DNA of 64,000 nucleotides from Arctopsyche grandis. Its lineage: Eukaryota > Arthropoda > Insecta > Trichoptera > Hydropsychidae. Within the stretch, counting starts at the first letter, position 1; every line of letters begins with the position of its first letter. The notes below the pieces were generated by a model. The model saw nothing but the letters and a program-made list of their open reading frames with translations. It was not told where the DNA came from and did no database searches. Below are positions 23,624-38,600 of the stretch, piece after piece. The translations under genes were made by a program, and so were the position numbers. The DNA is taken from positions 16,305,001 to 16,369,000 of the forward strand of contig NC_135364.1 of assembly GCF_051622035.1 (NCBI RefSeq). Reading direction: 5' to 3'.

Positions 23624-26600
23624 TTAAATTTGCTTTTGCGGGATTATAGCTGCAAGTCTTAATAATATAATAGCTAATAATTTGTCTAAAGGATCCAAAG
23701 CTCCGCGCTGTAACCACTTGGGTATCGTAGTCCGAGCGTGACTGAAACCGAGCTTCTGTAAAATATAATCAACACCATATGGCTCGATAGATTTACCCCC
23801 CCATGATAACAATCTGAAAAAATTAAACATTAATTACGAATAAAAACGAAATGCACAGATTATTTAATTAAAATATTTAATATAATTACCGAACAGTCGG
23901 CTCTAAATGCCAAGTTTTGCAATGATACACTCGCCAGTCTTTATCGTAAGTGTTTATTCTGACTGTGCCACCTTTCGCGTGGAGCAGAGAAGTCTCTAAT
24001 GTTTTCTTTGGATTTTGACTAGTTTCCGCGTCGGATTTGGATGTGCTGGCAGAAGACAGGTTACTAGCATCAGGCGATTGAGATCGTCCAGCACCGCTCG
24101 AATTCGACATCTGTATCAAAAGCGAAAATTTTCAAATGAAATCATAACAAAAATGAATACTTAAACACAAATTCATTTGATATGCATACAGTTCTTTCTT
24201 TTTCTTTGATATAAGAAGATATTAAATCGTGCAAAAAGAAGAAAGCTTCGGCATCGACTGTCACAAATATATGATCTTCAAATTCAGTAATAAAACTGCA
24301 TTCTACGATGGTTTTTTCGTCTGTAATAGTAAAACAAATTAGAATCCTCATTATTTTGTAACGAATTTGAATTTAAACATATATATTATTACCCGAATTA
24401 CTGGAAAATTTCGACTGTTGCAAATGATGGGTTTTAAGATGCAACTGTAGAGAAGGAAGTGAAAATATAACTTCTCTAGTATGATGAGGGTCGATTAATT
24501 TGGGATTTAAATTTGCCGCATTCCTTTGTGGCCTCTCTCTATCTCTCTCCAACGATCCCCCGTCTCTCTCCAAAGAAGGGAAGCATTCGACGGCATCAAT
24601 ATCGCTATTGAAGAAAGCGTAATGGAACCACTCCTTCAAGGTTTTAAACTGAGGAGGGAATATCATATTGCGACTCATACGACACACCGTGGCCATGGAA
24701 TCGTGTTGAACGGTAGCTGTACTCGTAGCGCCTAAACTTCCCGTCAAACTTTGTACTATGTGGACTTCTACTTCTGTTGAAACGACACGCATATATTAAA
24801 ATAAACGTTAAAATGGATTTGGATAGCACAAAGTAATCGATACTCACTGTCATCTACCGGTACTTGCTGTACTTCCGTTGCGAAACTTATAAATGTATCC
24901 TTGAGACTGAACAAAGCCCAAGATTTAGATTTGAAATTGATACCATGGAAACAACCCAGTGAAATGTGGGCTCCCTGCAATTCCATCGTTCCGCCTAATA
25001 CAGTACCTGATGATTACAAATAAATTAAATACTTTATTATACATACAAGATAATACACATTACATATGTGTGTACAATAAACAAACCATTTCTAGGCAAC
25101 GATGACGGAAGGGAAGACAATTGCAAGCCAGAAATCAAATAAAGAACTTTTTGCCAATGAGAGTTATGACGCGATTCAGAGGTTTCACCTGAAAATTAAT
25201 GTCGTCCAAACGTTAGCTAATAATACTTGCATTATATTTTAAAATAAATACATATAAGAAACAAACCGTCTTTTTTATTTGGCTTTGTAGACTTGTTCGC
25301 ATTATTAGCATTTGAAGAATAGGAAGTGTATAAGTTACTGAACACGCGTTTGCTACTTTTGAATTGTTGGGTAAAGAATTCCTCCAATTTCAGCTGCATC
25401 TTTATAAGATCTGGAGTAGTGCTACGACTTATTAACAGTTGCAACTGTTGCCATTTTAACGTACCGTGTACTAGAATAATTGCTGGCCTGAAATAACAAC
25501 CACAAATCAATACAAATTCAAATACACACATGCATACAATTTTGCATTGAGTAAAGTTTCACCTGTTCGTGGACATATGATGAGGATGATTCTGCATTAT
25601 ATGTGCCATCCATTCGTCTTTAAGAGCCACACTCAAATTGCTCACTCGGGCCATCAGCATAGATGTGCCCATGTAATCTAATCTAAGTTCCAAAGCGTTG
25701 AGACTCAATCCACAGTTGTGACTGGGATTTGAACCAGGTTCTTCGATGATATGAACTGTTTAGAAAGTTTAAATATAATATTACATCTTCTAAATATGTA
25801 AGTTCAATGCCAATGTTCAATTAATTACCAAACGTGTCAATGGTTGATAGACAGATCGTTCCACCGACAATACCGCCTTTAGCATCCAAAGAACTACTGC
25901 CGAGTCCTACTCCGACACACATATTACGATGACCAGTACTGCCAATGTTCAAGCGTCCCATGGAATGGAAATCTCTACTCAACCATCTGCAATTTCAATT
26001 GTTTTTTTGTAAAATCAACAGACCAACTTAAATTAAGATTATATGTAAAATTTTGATTTATACGTACGTCACATTGCCCATGACGTTTCCCATATTCATG
26101 TGTACATTTAATTTAGTGAAATTGAATGCAAATAGAACCAAAGTTTCCCAAGCAGCCGTCGGAGATTCAGTTGAACTTGATTGTGTAGTTTCTAAACTGC
26201 TTCCACGACCATCTAATAAATAATTCCACTGATGTTTATATATTATACATTTGCAAGACAAACAAAAAATCATTGTGATAACAGTAAGGCAGGTCTACTC
26301 ATCTGGTCAGATTGAAAAATAATAGCTTAATATATAATTGCGTCAATTTTTATCTTATTATTTGCAATCATATGATAGAAAGAGTTTTATTTTCTTTATG
26401 ATTCGGTCTGATAAACATAAACTAAGACTTTTACTGAGATTAAATATACCTTTAATTTTTGGATGAATGACGCTATGTTTAGATTTATCACGATGAGTAA
26501 TAACTGGAGACACTGAAGATTTCCCCTGAGAGCTATAAAATACATGTACATTATATAAACTGGTAAATCATACAAAGTGTATTATTAAATAACGTTTAAA

Positions 26601-29600
26601 TTTAACCTTTCAGATTCTGAAGGTGCGCTCAAGCTAATGTCTCCCAAAAACAACCGTCTGACTATTGTACGCCGATACCAAGCTTTTGGAAACGCAAGAA
26701 TTTCAGTCAATCTTCTCATGTCATACTTAAACGAAGCTGATCCAATATCGATAATAGCTGAAAATAAGCACAATAAATGTATTCAATCCATAGATATGAT
26801 ACAATTAATAAAAAATAAATTAATATACTCACTTGAAAATCGTACGACAGCAGTCGATTGATCTGGATCAGTTTGATAATCCAACTTTCTAGATCTCGAC
26901 AAGTGAAACTTAACAAATTCAACATTTATACTCAGAGAATCTTTGCGTTCACTGTCTGACAAAGGTGACCATTGGGCTTCTTTTATTCCAGGCTTTTTAC
27001 CACCGTAAGGATGGAAAATGTACACCGAAAAGTCGGCTAAACAACCAGTCACACTCAAGCCTCCCATAGCGACTCCACTGTGGTTCATATCGCTGAAGAA
27101 AAATTAAATTAAGTATTGATAAAAACAAATATAAATATGTATATATTGATAAATACGATTACACGACAAGTCGTTCACTGACAACTCGCTCACAGCCGTT
27201 CGTTCACTGACGCTTCGTTCACGCAGTGGCGGATCAAGTAAATGGGGGGCCCCAGGTGCATTTGAAATTTGAGGCCCCCACTTCAGTAAAACAAATGCTA
27301 TCATCGTTTTTACCATGCTTTTCAGTATATGGTATTAGGATTTTACAAAACCATATATTTTTTTATTTATTTACTATATGTAAGTACTTGAAACACTAAG
27401 TCTTTGAAATGTAAAATATTACATAAAATAGGTATTAATTTCATTTATTCTTGGCTTACGAAAGTATTGCGGACAATGATAATAATTTGTAAGTTGTAAA
27501 TCTTGGTAGCAAAGGCCCATTTTGGGGACCCCAAGCGCGCGCTTATTTTCAATGTATGATAAACCGCCACTGCGTTCACGACAAACCACTCACGACTGTT
27601 CGTTCATGACCTTTGTTTCAGAGATATTTCGTTGCCAGATGGTTCATTAGCCGATATTTCGTTCACGGATATTTCGATCACAGATATTCATTCACAAACA
27701 TAAAATAGTTGTCGGTGAACGACTTGTCGTGACACCGATAAATACTTACTCTTGTTGAGGTCGTTTCGAGCTGAAAACGATTCCTAATGAAGGAAGCTGT
27801 AACATACATTCTACTCTAGAAACGGGTAAACAAGAAAATCTGAAAGTCGACGGCTGCATGTGGAAATAAACGATAACATCCACGGGAAATGAAGCGTAAA
27901 CGTATTGACCATACGAAGTGCCTTCACCGTTGTCGTCTTTTTCAGTATTAAACATAGAATTAACAGCATCTATAAAATTCACAAAAAATAATTCAGTACA
28001 TATTATAAGCATACAAAAAGTATTTTTGTATTTAATAAATGTATACCTCCGACGGATGACTTTGTAGGAATAGGTTCTAACGTTTGTTCTAAAAATTCTA
28101 ATATATGTGGACTTATGATAGTTTCTTCTGGAATACTTTGAAGAGTCATCCAAGCAAAAAGTGACGCTTTTTTTATACCACCTTTTTTGGATTGACTTTG
28201 GTTTAGTTTCGTCGACGGTTGGGGTGAAGCAATTTCGTCTTGAACTGTTTTAGATTCGTAATGTACCTAAAAGTTATACATACATATTAATACAATTTTA
28301 ATTTCGATGATTTTACATATTATTTCTACAATTTTACCAATGCCGTCATGTGACGTCATTTTATATGTATAAAATATCTATTTAAGTGAAATACTTTCAA
28401 TACTAACGGTAGATCAATGTTTATCTACAAGTGTATTATATATTATATATAAAAATAAAATATTAACACACCTTTACATCCAAGCCTGGTACGTGGAATA
28501 TAGTCAGATCAATAAGATGGTATTGATTTCGGGAATGATGTGTTTGTGAATGATGCATTTGGAATGCACTATATGCAGAGTGTTGTGATTGATTAGGTTT
28601 ATTATGCTTTCGAGACATAGATGGACTTGACGGAGTATGGTTGCCTGGTTGTAAATTGTTGCTCAATTCAACTAAACCTCCAGATGCTGATCTTTCTTTA
28701 CGAATTCGTGAGCTATTCCTATGAATGAAAATAATTATCAAATAATATTTTACTTATAATAAATTTTATTTATAATTATACATACATTTTGGCTTCTTCG
28801 TCCCTGACAGGATCCTTAGTGTGTAAAACGCATTTCCCACTCTTTATAAGTACTTTCACATCCAATTCAAAGTCAATATTCGGATCTAGATTCTTTTTTG
28901 TGCTTGAAATCGATGATCCATCCAATGGTGGTAAGCTTTGAATCGGTTTTCTTCTGAGTTGAATGGTCTCACCTTGAACGTCTATGTGACTTGCCCAACT
29001 GTCGACTCTCTGTAAATCTATATCGTCGCTGGTTATGGATGAAGTTGCAGTTCCACCGTTAGGAAGTGACGATTGTCTTGTTATTGATGGATTGAAAGTA
29101 ACGATTCTTCTGTACGTCTGACCTGTCCTATCTCTCAACGAAGACGTTCTTGACAGACCAGGATGAGGTGAATTTTCGACAGAGCTCCAATTTTCTTCCT
29201 CCAGTGTGTGAATATCTGAATCTAATATTGAAACGTGGCCGTCCAGATCGCCTTGAGGTATGAGAGTCTCTTCCGAGCCTCTTCCATCTTTAGAAGATAA
29301 ACTAGCGACTATAGTACTGTCGCAACTGAAAATATTAGATATTGAATACGCTTAACTTTGCAGGCAAACATAATTATAATCAAACATACCTTCCATTATC
29401 GCCCTGATCTTCCAAAGTAGGACTCGGCACAACGAATGAACGCGATCTATTGGAACCTAAGCCTAGTTTATTCTTCGTCATGGAAGTGGCTTTAACGCTT
29501 TGTCGGCGAAGCTTTTGAATCATATCCCTAATAACGATGCATTTTAGTTCTATTATTTCAAATACGATTCAAATTTACATTAAAAATATTTAATATACAT

Positions 29601-32600
29601 ATGTATTTAAATACCTTCTGAAATCTTTGAATAATAATGCTTCTAATTCATGCAGCTTTTTCATCTCTTGCTCTATAGTTCCATAGCTTGCTCCAAGCAT
29701 TTGCAAATCGTTTATAGTTTTGGCTTGTTCATTCATTTCTTTTTCAATGAGTTTAGAACGTTTTTTTGCATCTAATGATGTGTCAAATACGAATGCTGGT
29801 AAATTATCAGACCATTTTCTAGACGAGCGCTGTATAATGCTCTCCTAAAAAATATAATAATTTACTAGTACATACATGAAACTTATATTTAAATTAATAA
29901 TAATATATATATATATACAAATAAAACCTGTGAATCTCTACTAATATTAGTTTCGTCAAATTCATCACTATCATAATGCATTTTCAAAGGATCTTCTTCT
30001 TCGGAGCCTGTAACAAATACGAGATCATTTCTATAAAAGTCAAATAAATACTAAATTTTTATTTACTATGACTAATGACAAGATAAAAAACAAACCAGTT
30101 AACATAGTTAAAGTATGTCCCAAAGCTGACAATTGTTTTCCTACATTTACATCCAAATGTATATCAACGCCTTCCATTTGCCATGAGACGTTCAAAAACC
30201 ATTTTGCATTTTCTATTCATATAAAAATACAACATATATTCATCATACATTTGAAACAAATAAAACAATATAATAAATGAAAATGTCAAACCATTATTTT
30301 GTTTGGCAGCTATCGTCCTGCTGCAAACTTCATAAGTTCCTTCAGATACACTGCATAAATTCATTATTGACGCATCGCCCATGTCAGGTTTCCAGTCATC
30401 AAGGGACGTTTCAAAGTCTTCAGCGAACCTTAAGCATAAACCGACGAATCTACCTTTACTTACGAGCGAACCAGAACTGCATGCAGATATACTAGTGTTT
30501 TCTAGAGTGACAACAACAGCACCTCTAGATTCCAAATCGTACATACTTCGATGATAAAGCGTCGTCTGAAACATTCAATACATAATAAAATCTACGACCT
30601 TTCTAAGGAGTGTGGAAATTTCAAACTTATACTAACCAAAGGCAGTTGATTCAGCGGTAAACAGATACCCATATCTTCTACTGTCAATTGCAAAAACAGT
30701 GTACTTAAATTTGGCAATGTACTTAATTGAGAGCTGAATTGCACCTTTTCGAACACTTGTATTGTAGCTTTCAGCACTTCCTTGTTCAGATTTGCCCTCT
30801 TTTCATTCCAATACTCATAAGCATTTTTATAATTCAACCATACAAGGATTGCTTTATCGATGGCCATTGGTTGAACGTAAATCAATGGACGTTTGAGCGT
30901 TATAAGTACGACTTCTTTGTCGTCACCAGAAACCATTTCATCTTGGAAGGCGTTACGCAATGCTAAAAATGTAATACAAATTAGTAATAAATATATTGAG
31001 CATGCATATTCAATCTGAATATTTTAATACCAATTCTAGTCTTGAAAAACGCATATTGTTGAAACTCAGGTTCGGCTTCTTCAAATACAGTATTTTTTAG
31101 TAACTGTCCTAAGCTTAAGTTTATATCCACTTGAGCTTTAGCGAACAGTTTCATATTATGAGGAGTAGTAGTTTGCGAAATATTTTCAAAACGATTTGAC
31201 AGTTGAAATTCTACAGTTCCAGTTTCTAAGCGTACTGCGGAATTGCTAGGAGTTGTAGCCGTCAATTGTATTCTCTTTAAATTAAAAATTATCATTTGTA
31301 ATTCTATGATTAAAATTGCTATTTCGATAATAATAAATTACAGCATTCCATACTTTGATTCTAATAATCAATGAAAAAAGTACTCTATTTGCTATCGTTG
31401 AAGTTTCATATTCATCAGACCACAAAGGAACTGGTTTTTCACCACCATAGACTTTTTGTACAACTTCATTCACTTCCTAAAACGAAATTAATGTACATAC
31501 TCGAAAAAAATAAACTTTAATTGAACATTATAAAGAAAAATCAAAATAAACAAACTTTCATGAAAACTTTTTGAACGAACACAAGATGATTCAACAAGTC
31601 GGTAGATAACGAATGTTCAAAAGTCCCAATATCAGCAGTAGCTGATAAATACGATCCACTCTTAAGAATTACACCTTCCATTGGACTATCAGTTCCAGGA
31701 TGCATTGTACCTAATACGCCACGGACTCCACCAGTACCATCAGCAATATATTCAGCTGAGACGTGAACAGCGGGTAAAGCAATGCTAGCCGAGCTCGGAA
31801 GATTAGCTTCACTAGCCTAGTATAATAAACAAACATTACTAAAACTATACAAAATCACTTTTTTTTAAACCAAAATCAACCATTAAATGACCTGTAATTT
31901 GGTAACAAAACTTAACGAATGTTGGGGAAGGTCGATTGTAAATTTGGCTTTAGACCCTGTGATTCCATTACTATGAACGTTATCCATTTTATATTGGGCT
32001 TGCAGCGATGGTAAAAGAGCTGCAGTCACACTGAGACTCTGCAATGAATAATTTATTACAAAGTAAGTGAATAAATACATAAAAAATCATTTACAAACAA
32101 TTAAATTACATACTTGCAGAGCAATTGAAAACTGCATCACTAGCGGTTGTAAGAGTGCCCTATTTATATTTTTCATAGATGAAATTCGTCTCACTGATGC
32201 AGGACGTGGTGGTGGTACTGAAACGTGTTCCGGTGATTCTGTTTCGTCTATAGTCTGCTTAGATATTCGAGAGGACGTTCTAGTCACTCCTAATTCCTAC
32301 AAGCACTCAACAATATTGTATATTTCAAAACAAATAAAATTTTCACTGTAAAATATAATATGAACATACTTGAAGAGTCGAAGAAAGTTGTCGGCTAGAT
32401 CGTGTCATCATTCCATGTAAAGCTACAGGATGCTGCGGCAGATCCATACGAATAGCACCAATACTTAGTAATCCAGAATTACTCCTCTCTTTCCGATTGC
32501 CGTCAGAGGAGTATAAAGCTTGCGATTTTCCAATAGTTATACGAACAATTGTTCTGTAAACATTTATAAAAAAAATTTCATAGCAGTCAGAAATATTTTT

Positions 32601-35600
32601 ATTGATTTGCCGTCTAAATAGTGAATAGATATTTTTTTATAAATAGAACATACTGTTGATTCGGAGATGCTCCTTCTAAAAGAACAATCATAGTTCTGCC
32701 TAAATGTCCACTCAAAGACCATTGCGAAATTTTAGAAGCATTCAAAGACAATTGCAGTGACGTCATTTCAGCCTCTAACTTCAAGCCAGATAAAGAAGCC
32801 AACAATCTTGATCGATGTATTCGAACTGTTCCTATTATCGCTATTCCAAAATCGTTATTAGTTTTGACATAATCTCTAGATGGTGGTCTCGGCGTTGACG
32901 GCTTACTACTCCTATTACCTTCAGAATCTTGTACTATGGAAAGCCTATAATAGATATTTTCACGTTAAAAATACATAAAACTCTTTTTTTTTCACAAACC
33001 ATTATATAAAAACTAGCCTATGAGTAACTGTTTTAGAATCGGGCATAGTAGCATATAAGTCCAACAAATGATACAAAGTTCTCCAACATCTCGGCGTTAA
33101 TTTTCCTTGGGTATCATTAACCAACGATGACACATCCTCTTTATCGACATGTGAATGCGTACTAGCAACATTAGAATCTATAATAGTCATAGGAGTATCG
33201 GTATCTGTATACATCGGAGTGTGCGCACCCTCATTCAAAAAACTATAGCCTAGAAATATAATACATGATTTTAGGTAAAAGTTAATTTCACGCAATTTTG
33301 ATTTAATCAACTAACCCAATTTTCCTTTTACAGTCTTCCCCGTGGATCTTAATTTTTGTGCGAAAGATTGTGGTCTACTTCGACCAATATTTGTTTGTGG
33401 CTTTTGTTGATTTTGCAATTGCGTAAAGCTTTGAGATCCAGAAGCGGTCATTTGATTTGGCAGTACAGAAGCATTGACGATAACATCTTGTTTTAAATGT
33501 TGCTCATGTGCGACTACAATCAGAATTACTTATTAATATTTTCAAGCTATAAAATTATATCAATTTATAAAATTATACACAACGTAAAACCACCTGAAGA
33601 TTTTCTTTTGAGGCGAGGCGTTTTTGTTTGACCTCTTAATTCACATTGGGTATCTTTTACGTTTTGATACATATTGCTTATTTGATGCAAAAGTCTTAAC
33701 AATGGCATATTGACCTGTAAGCATAATATAAACAGTGAAGATTCATATTCAAATATGTAAATACATAAGTAGCTGTATATAAAATGAAACACACCTGTTG
33801 AGAAATGTATCTAACGCTTAAATTGAAATTCAATTTAGTACTAATATGCTTCTTTAATTGTCCTCGAGAAATGTACAACACATTTTGATGCTGCATCAGA
33901 TCCTTCACGGTCAAATCGGCGATCTTTTTTATGTCAATATCTAAACTGACTTTTTCGCACAAGAATGATGGCATTTCTAACGATGAATCCATTAAACTAC
34001 CTGATTTGAATTAAATATATCCTTGTTAGTACTTAATTATATACTATAACATGGTACAAAAAAGTATTTACCAGATTTTTTATTAGATGATTGTTTCTTT
34101 TTCTTTTCAGCTTTTCCGAATTCACTTACGACAATATCAATTCGGAATGTGTCCATCCATGCAATGAGAGACATGTTAGATCCCAACGATTCTAAAGAAG
34201 ACATTGTTTTCGTTCCTAAAATAAATATATGTACATACATAAAATAAATATAAACGAAATATGTATATGTATTCATTCAAGTATAAGAAAAACATGTACC
34301 TTGATTAACTTGATGTGAAGCCAACCCTAGCGACGATAAAAACGGTTTAAAAATCAAATGGGCATCCAACAACATGAGAGAATGCTGCATTGTATATTGG
34401 TAAAAACTTGGTTGAGATATGAATTGGGAAACGGATGGATTGGGAATAGTTTCACCATTGCCAGTAGTCGATTGTTTTTCATTTTGCTTTGTTGACGATG
34501 ACTGAAAACATGCAATTATTAATTTCCTATAAATTCTAATTACTTTAGCAATATATTCATTTTTTATACCTTTACTACATTATCCTGTTTTACCATCCAA
34601 CTGTAAAGATCTTCGTGAGCTTTGTATTCGTTTTTACTTTTATCTTGACTTTCATTTGAATAAATGGAAGGATTTGACCCAATGACCAATCCATCATCTT
34701 TCAACGTATCGTAACCTTTTAGATAAATTTATTATTTATAAAAATTTACTTTTTTACCTTTATATAAAACTTTAAATTAACGCACCCATAACTGGATCCT
34801 CATTGAAACTTAGTGGCCGCATTGAAAATGGTAAATTTGTAAAAACTGCACTAGAACGACTACTTGGAGGTGGTGCACCTTTAGTAACTAAAAATCAAAT
34901 TAGTAAAATTATTTACTGATAATGCAACCAGATGCTTTTGTATATGCTTTTATTATACCAGAAGGAGGACTTGTAGACGCAAAAGAAGGTCCTACAGGAC
35001 TTGCTGAATTTATCCCTATATGACCTAGTGAAGCAACTGCAATATAACGAAGGTATTTAAATAGACCAGTACTATTATATTAAAAAAAATATATTTAATT
35101 CATACCTGGAATTGTAAGTTTATAGTTACTATTACTTCCGGTGATTAAATTACTTAATAGTGTTGAACTTTCATCCATAACTTCTCCTTCTTCGTGAAAT
35201 TCTTCATAAGCATCCTAAAATAATACAAAAAATATTCACGAAAATTCAACAAAAATGATCCAATTATCTTAAGTCCATGTGTAGTAAAACCTCTACTAGA
35301 TCTGGCAAAGTAAATGTAACATTTAGAGGTTTCATCATTTTCGTTTTATAGTTGTGCTCCAATAGTAGCGGCGTATACAAAGCATTCTTCCACTGTCGAC
35401 TCAATACTACGACTCCCTATTTAAAATACATTAAAACGTAAAATTAAACAATAAAATAATTAAACCACTAAACACTAAAAAAAACAATTACTCTTCGCAA
35501 GGTCGACAGAGACGGGAGATGTTTTTCAGACAAATCCAATTGAATACTATCAATATCAGCTTGAAGCATATAACGTAATAAAACAGCACAAAGTTGCAAA

Positions 35601-38600
35601 GAAGGATCTTCTCTTAAAGCCTGAGCCATATGCGTTTGACGACTGTATCGACTCTGAAAATGTTTAAAACTATCAGAGATATGTTTCTGTAAAATTGAGT
35701 TGCCGTATTGCTAAACAATTATCTTGGCAATCTTCACTTTATACCCACAATAATACCTTTAAATGAATTTGTGGAAAGTCTAAAGTAGCTGCCATTAAAC
35801 TCGCACAAGTAGCAGTAATGCGTCTATAATATGCTCTGTATAAAGCTACGACTTTGATTCCGAGACGGTTTGAAGGATTCATCCAGGCATTTATCGCCGA
35901 TGATGCTGTTGTTAGTAAATTCAAATCCATCCTAATAAAAACAATATAATCGTTTCCTTTGAAATAATTTTAGCAGGGATATATACATATGTTCTTCGAA
36001 TCAATACCTAGTACAATCAATTTTTTTCGTAATAGGAGTTCTCGGCGGAGCGGCGAAGTTGAACCACGCAGTTTTCAGTTCTATCAAGCAAGACGTCGCT
36101 TTCTCGGGATCTTTGTTTGGCATCATAGCGTTGATATTTGGATCAGGGAGTGTTTCCACTTCTATATTTGTCGTATCTACATTAGAACAACCTAAGTTTG
36201 GCGTACTGGGTTTCGACGACGATGAATCTTTTTTTTTGAAAAACTCATCGATGACAGAGGATTTTGGAATCTTAGAACTTCTTTCGTTTTTGGTGTTGCA
36301 CTCGTCATACGAGCGGATAGAATCGGCGTAATATGTATCGCTATCTGTTTTATTGGTCATCTTATCGTCGTTTCCAGGATCCGTTTTATCGAATTGGGAA
36401 TGCTTAGATATTTTAATAGACACACCTTCTAATCCGCACTCAAACATGATATAGCCAATATCATCTGTTGATGAATCGTTGACTTCTCGTTTTGTTCTGT
36501 TTTCCTGAAAAAATCATAAATTTAGAAAAAATACAGAAACAAAATGTCGTTTGAAAGATTAGAATTTAACACTTACAAGGTTCTTTTCTAAGCAATCATT
36601 ATTCAAAGTGGTTTCGGACACTCGGGCACATTTGAACAACACTTTAGATTGATATGCCGGTACACTAGTGATAACTGCGTCTTTTAAAGACATACCTTCA
36701 CTATGCAGTCGTCGAAGTTGAGCATGAATTTTACCTAAATTAAATTCAATGGTAATTAAACTAAATTAAACTAAACTGTCGCGATAGTGACTTTGCTAAT
36801 ATCAGATCTTTTTCTCGACATGTTAAATTAAACTTAAACCACTACATTTGTTTAATTTTGGTACAGCAAATGTCATATGAACAATTAAAAGCTTAAATCC
36901 AATTTATCATGTTTTCTTAACATCTCCAGAAGAAGGGCTGCTTTAGCTCTCAATCAATGTCCACCTATCGCGATTATTTCACTTTATATGCAGTGATATA
37001 GAACTGACTGACAAGTTTCAAAACGTTCTGCTTTCCAAAAGGTGAGTGTTAAAAAGTACAACAATAATTAGAGCTGCATTATACACGTTACTCTAGAACA
37101 GAAGAATGTCCTGAATTCAGTCAGCTCTTTATCATTATCAATTCAATACCTATATCCAGAGTGATATTTGTATCTTCACAATTCTTCTGAGATGTTTCTA
37201 TATAAACCACTTCCTTTTTATTATCTTGATAATTAGCATTATCGTTATGTGCTGCGAACCCTTTTGGAGCTTTCATAATGCCAAATGTTTTCTTGTGGTT
37301 CAAAACGCGAATCGTCGGCCTATAATACATCTGCATGACTTCTAATGTTTGCTTATTGCTTGTAAATTTAAAGTTTATATTTTCAAAGCAAACTGCGAAT
37401 AGAGAAACACACGTCAGATCATAGACGTTGTCTATTGCCGAGGTCTCGGCCCCATCTTCAATCAATGAAGACTGCAACGATATCACGTTTACTTTCGGCA
37501 ACGATATATTGAAATTAACTTGCGATTGTAAATTTTCCTCGTACATATTTTGGGAAATCGTTGCAGCTTTTAGTTTATCGCCTTTGGAATTTTCAACACC
37601 GTTTTTATTCTGATGAAGAGTTTGTATCCAATTGGTCAAATTTTGTTCTTGCTTCAGCACATTGGCTGATTCTACTGACTGCGCGCATGCAAAATGCAAA
37701 TGATTCAATATAGAGATCGGATGGATGTTTGCAACGACAGGTGTGAGCGTTTCTACAAACCTTTGCAAACTTTCTAGCAAGAGAGGACTTATCATAACGT
37801 CGACCGATCCGCGAAATTTGATCATCAGCCCCGTATGATTGTTTCCTTGACTTTTCAACTCTTGAAAGCCTGCTTCGAGGTTAGCCTCGTGATCGTCGGA
37901 TACTCCTTGGATAACTTCCCACCACGTTTGCGAATAAGGATGAACTTTGCCTTGTATATTGAAATGCCCAACTGAGCTTATATTGCTGAATACATTATCG
38001 CTACCTTCACCGTGATTGTTCGAATGAGTCTCAGCTCGAGGTATCAATTTAATTATTTTATCTTCTCCGGCTTTGATCTCAAATTTAGGGTTGTACTTAT
38101 TGCCAGAATAGACTAACTTTCCATCTCCAGCGTTTTTCAATAATGGAACAGAGAAAACGTCAGTCCCGTTAGGTAGCGAGCATTGGAACCAATTCAAACA
38201 TTTAAAGTGGGGCAGTTGAGAAATGTAACTTGTCATCAGTAAATATGATTCACATATGGGTCTGTTCGATTTCGAATTCATATTTAGTAAAGTTATATCG
38301 TCTTGAGAGGATAATGCAGATATGAACGAAGTAGATGATAAGGAATTGCTATCGTCTGATTCGATTCGAGCATTTCTTTCCGAAAATATGGATCTATGTG
38401 GTAAAGTATGCGCCGGTTCTACAAGCGAAGAATTGCTATATTTTTTATTAACTAAATAGTCCCCATGTACTGAAGCTGTCCTAAATGAGATGTTGTTATC
38501 ATGATGCGAGTTTTTCAAACTGGATGATCTGCTCGTTGATATTTCTTCTTCGGCAGAAAAGAACAACTCTGATTGATTTCCACTATTCATCGATACAGTC

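Noticed and set aside
36059-36331. Plus-strand frame of 90 residues with hydrophobic stretches
   Set aside because: It lies opposite a tweek exon whose minus-strand frame encodes conserved BLTP1 sequence.
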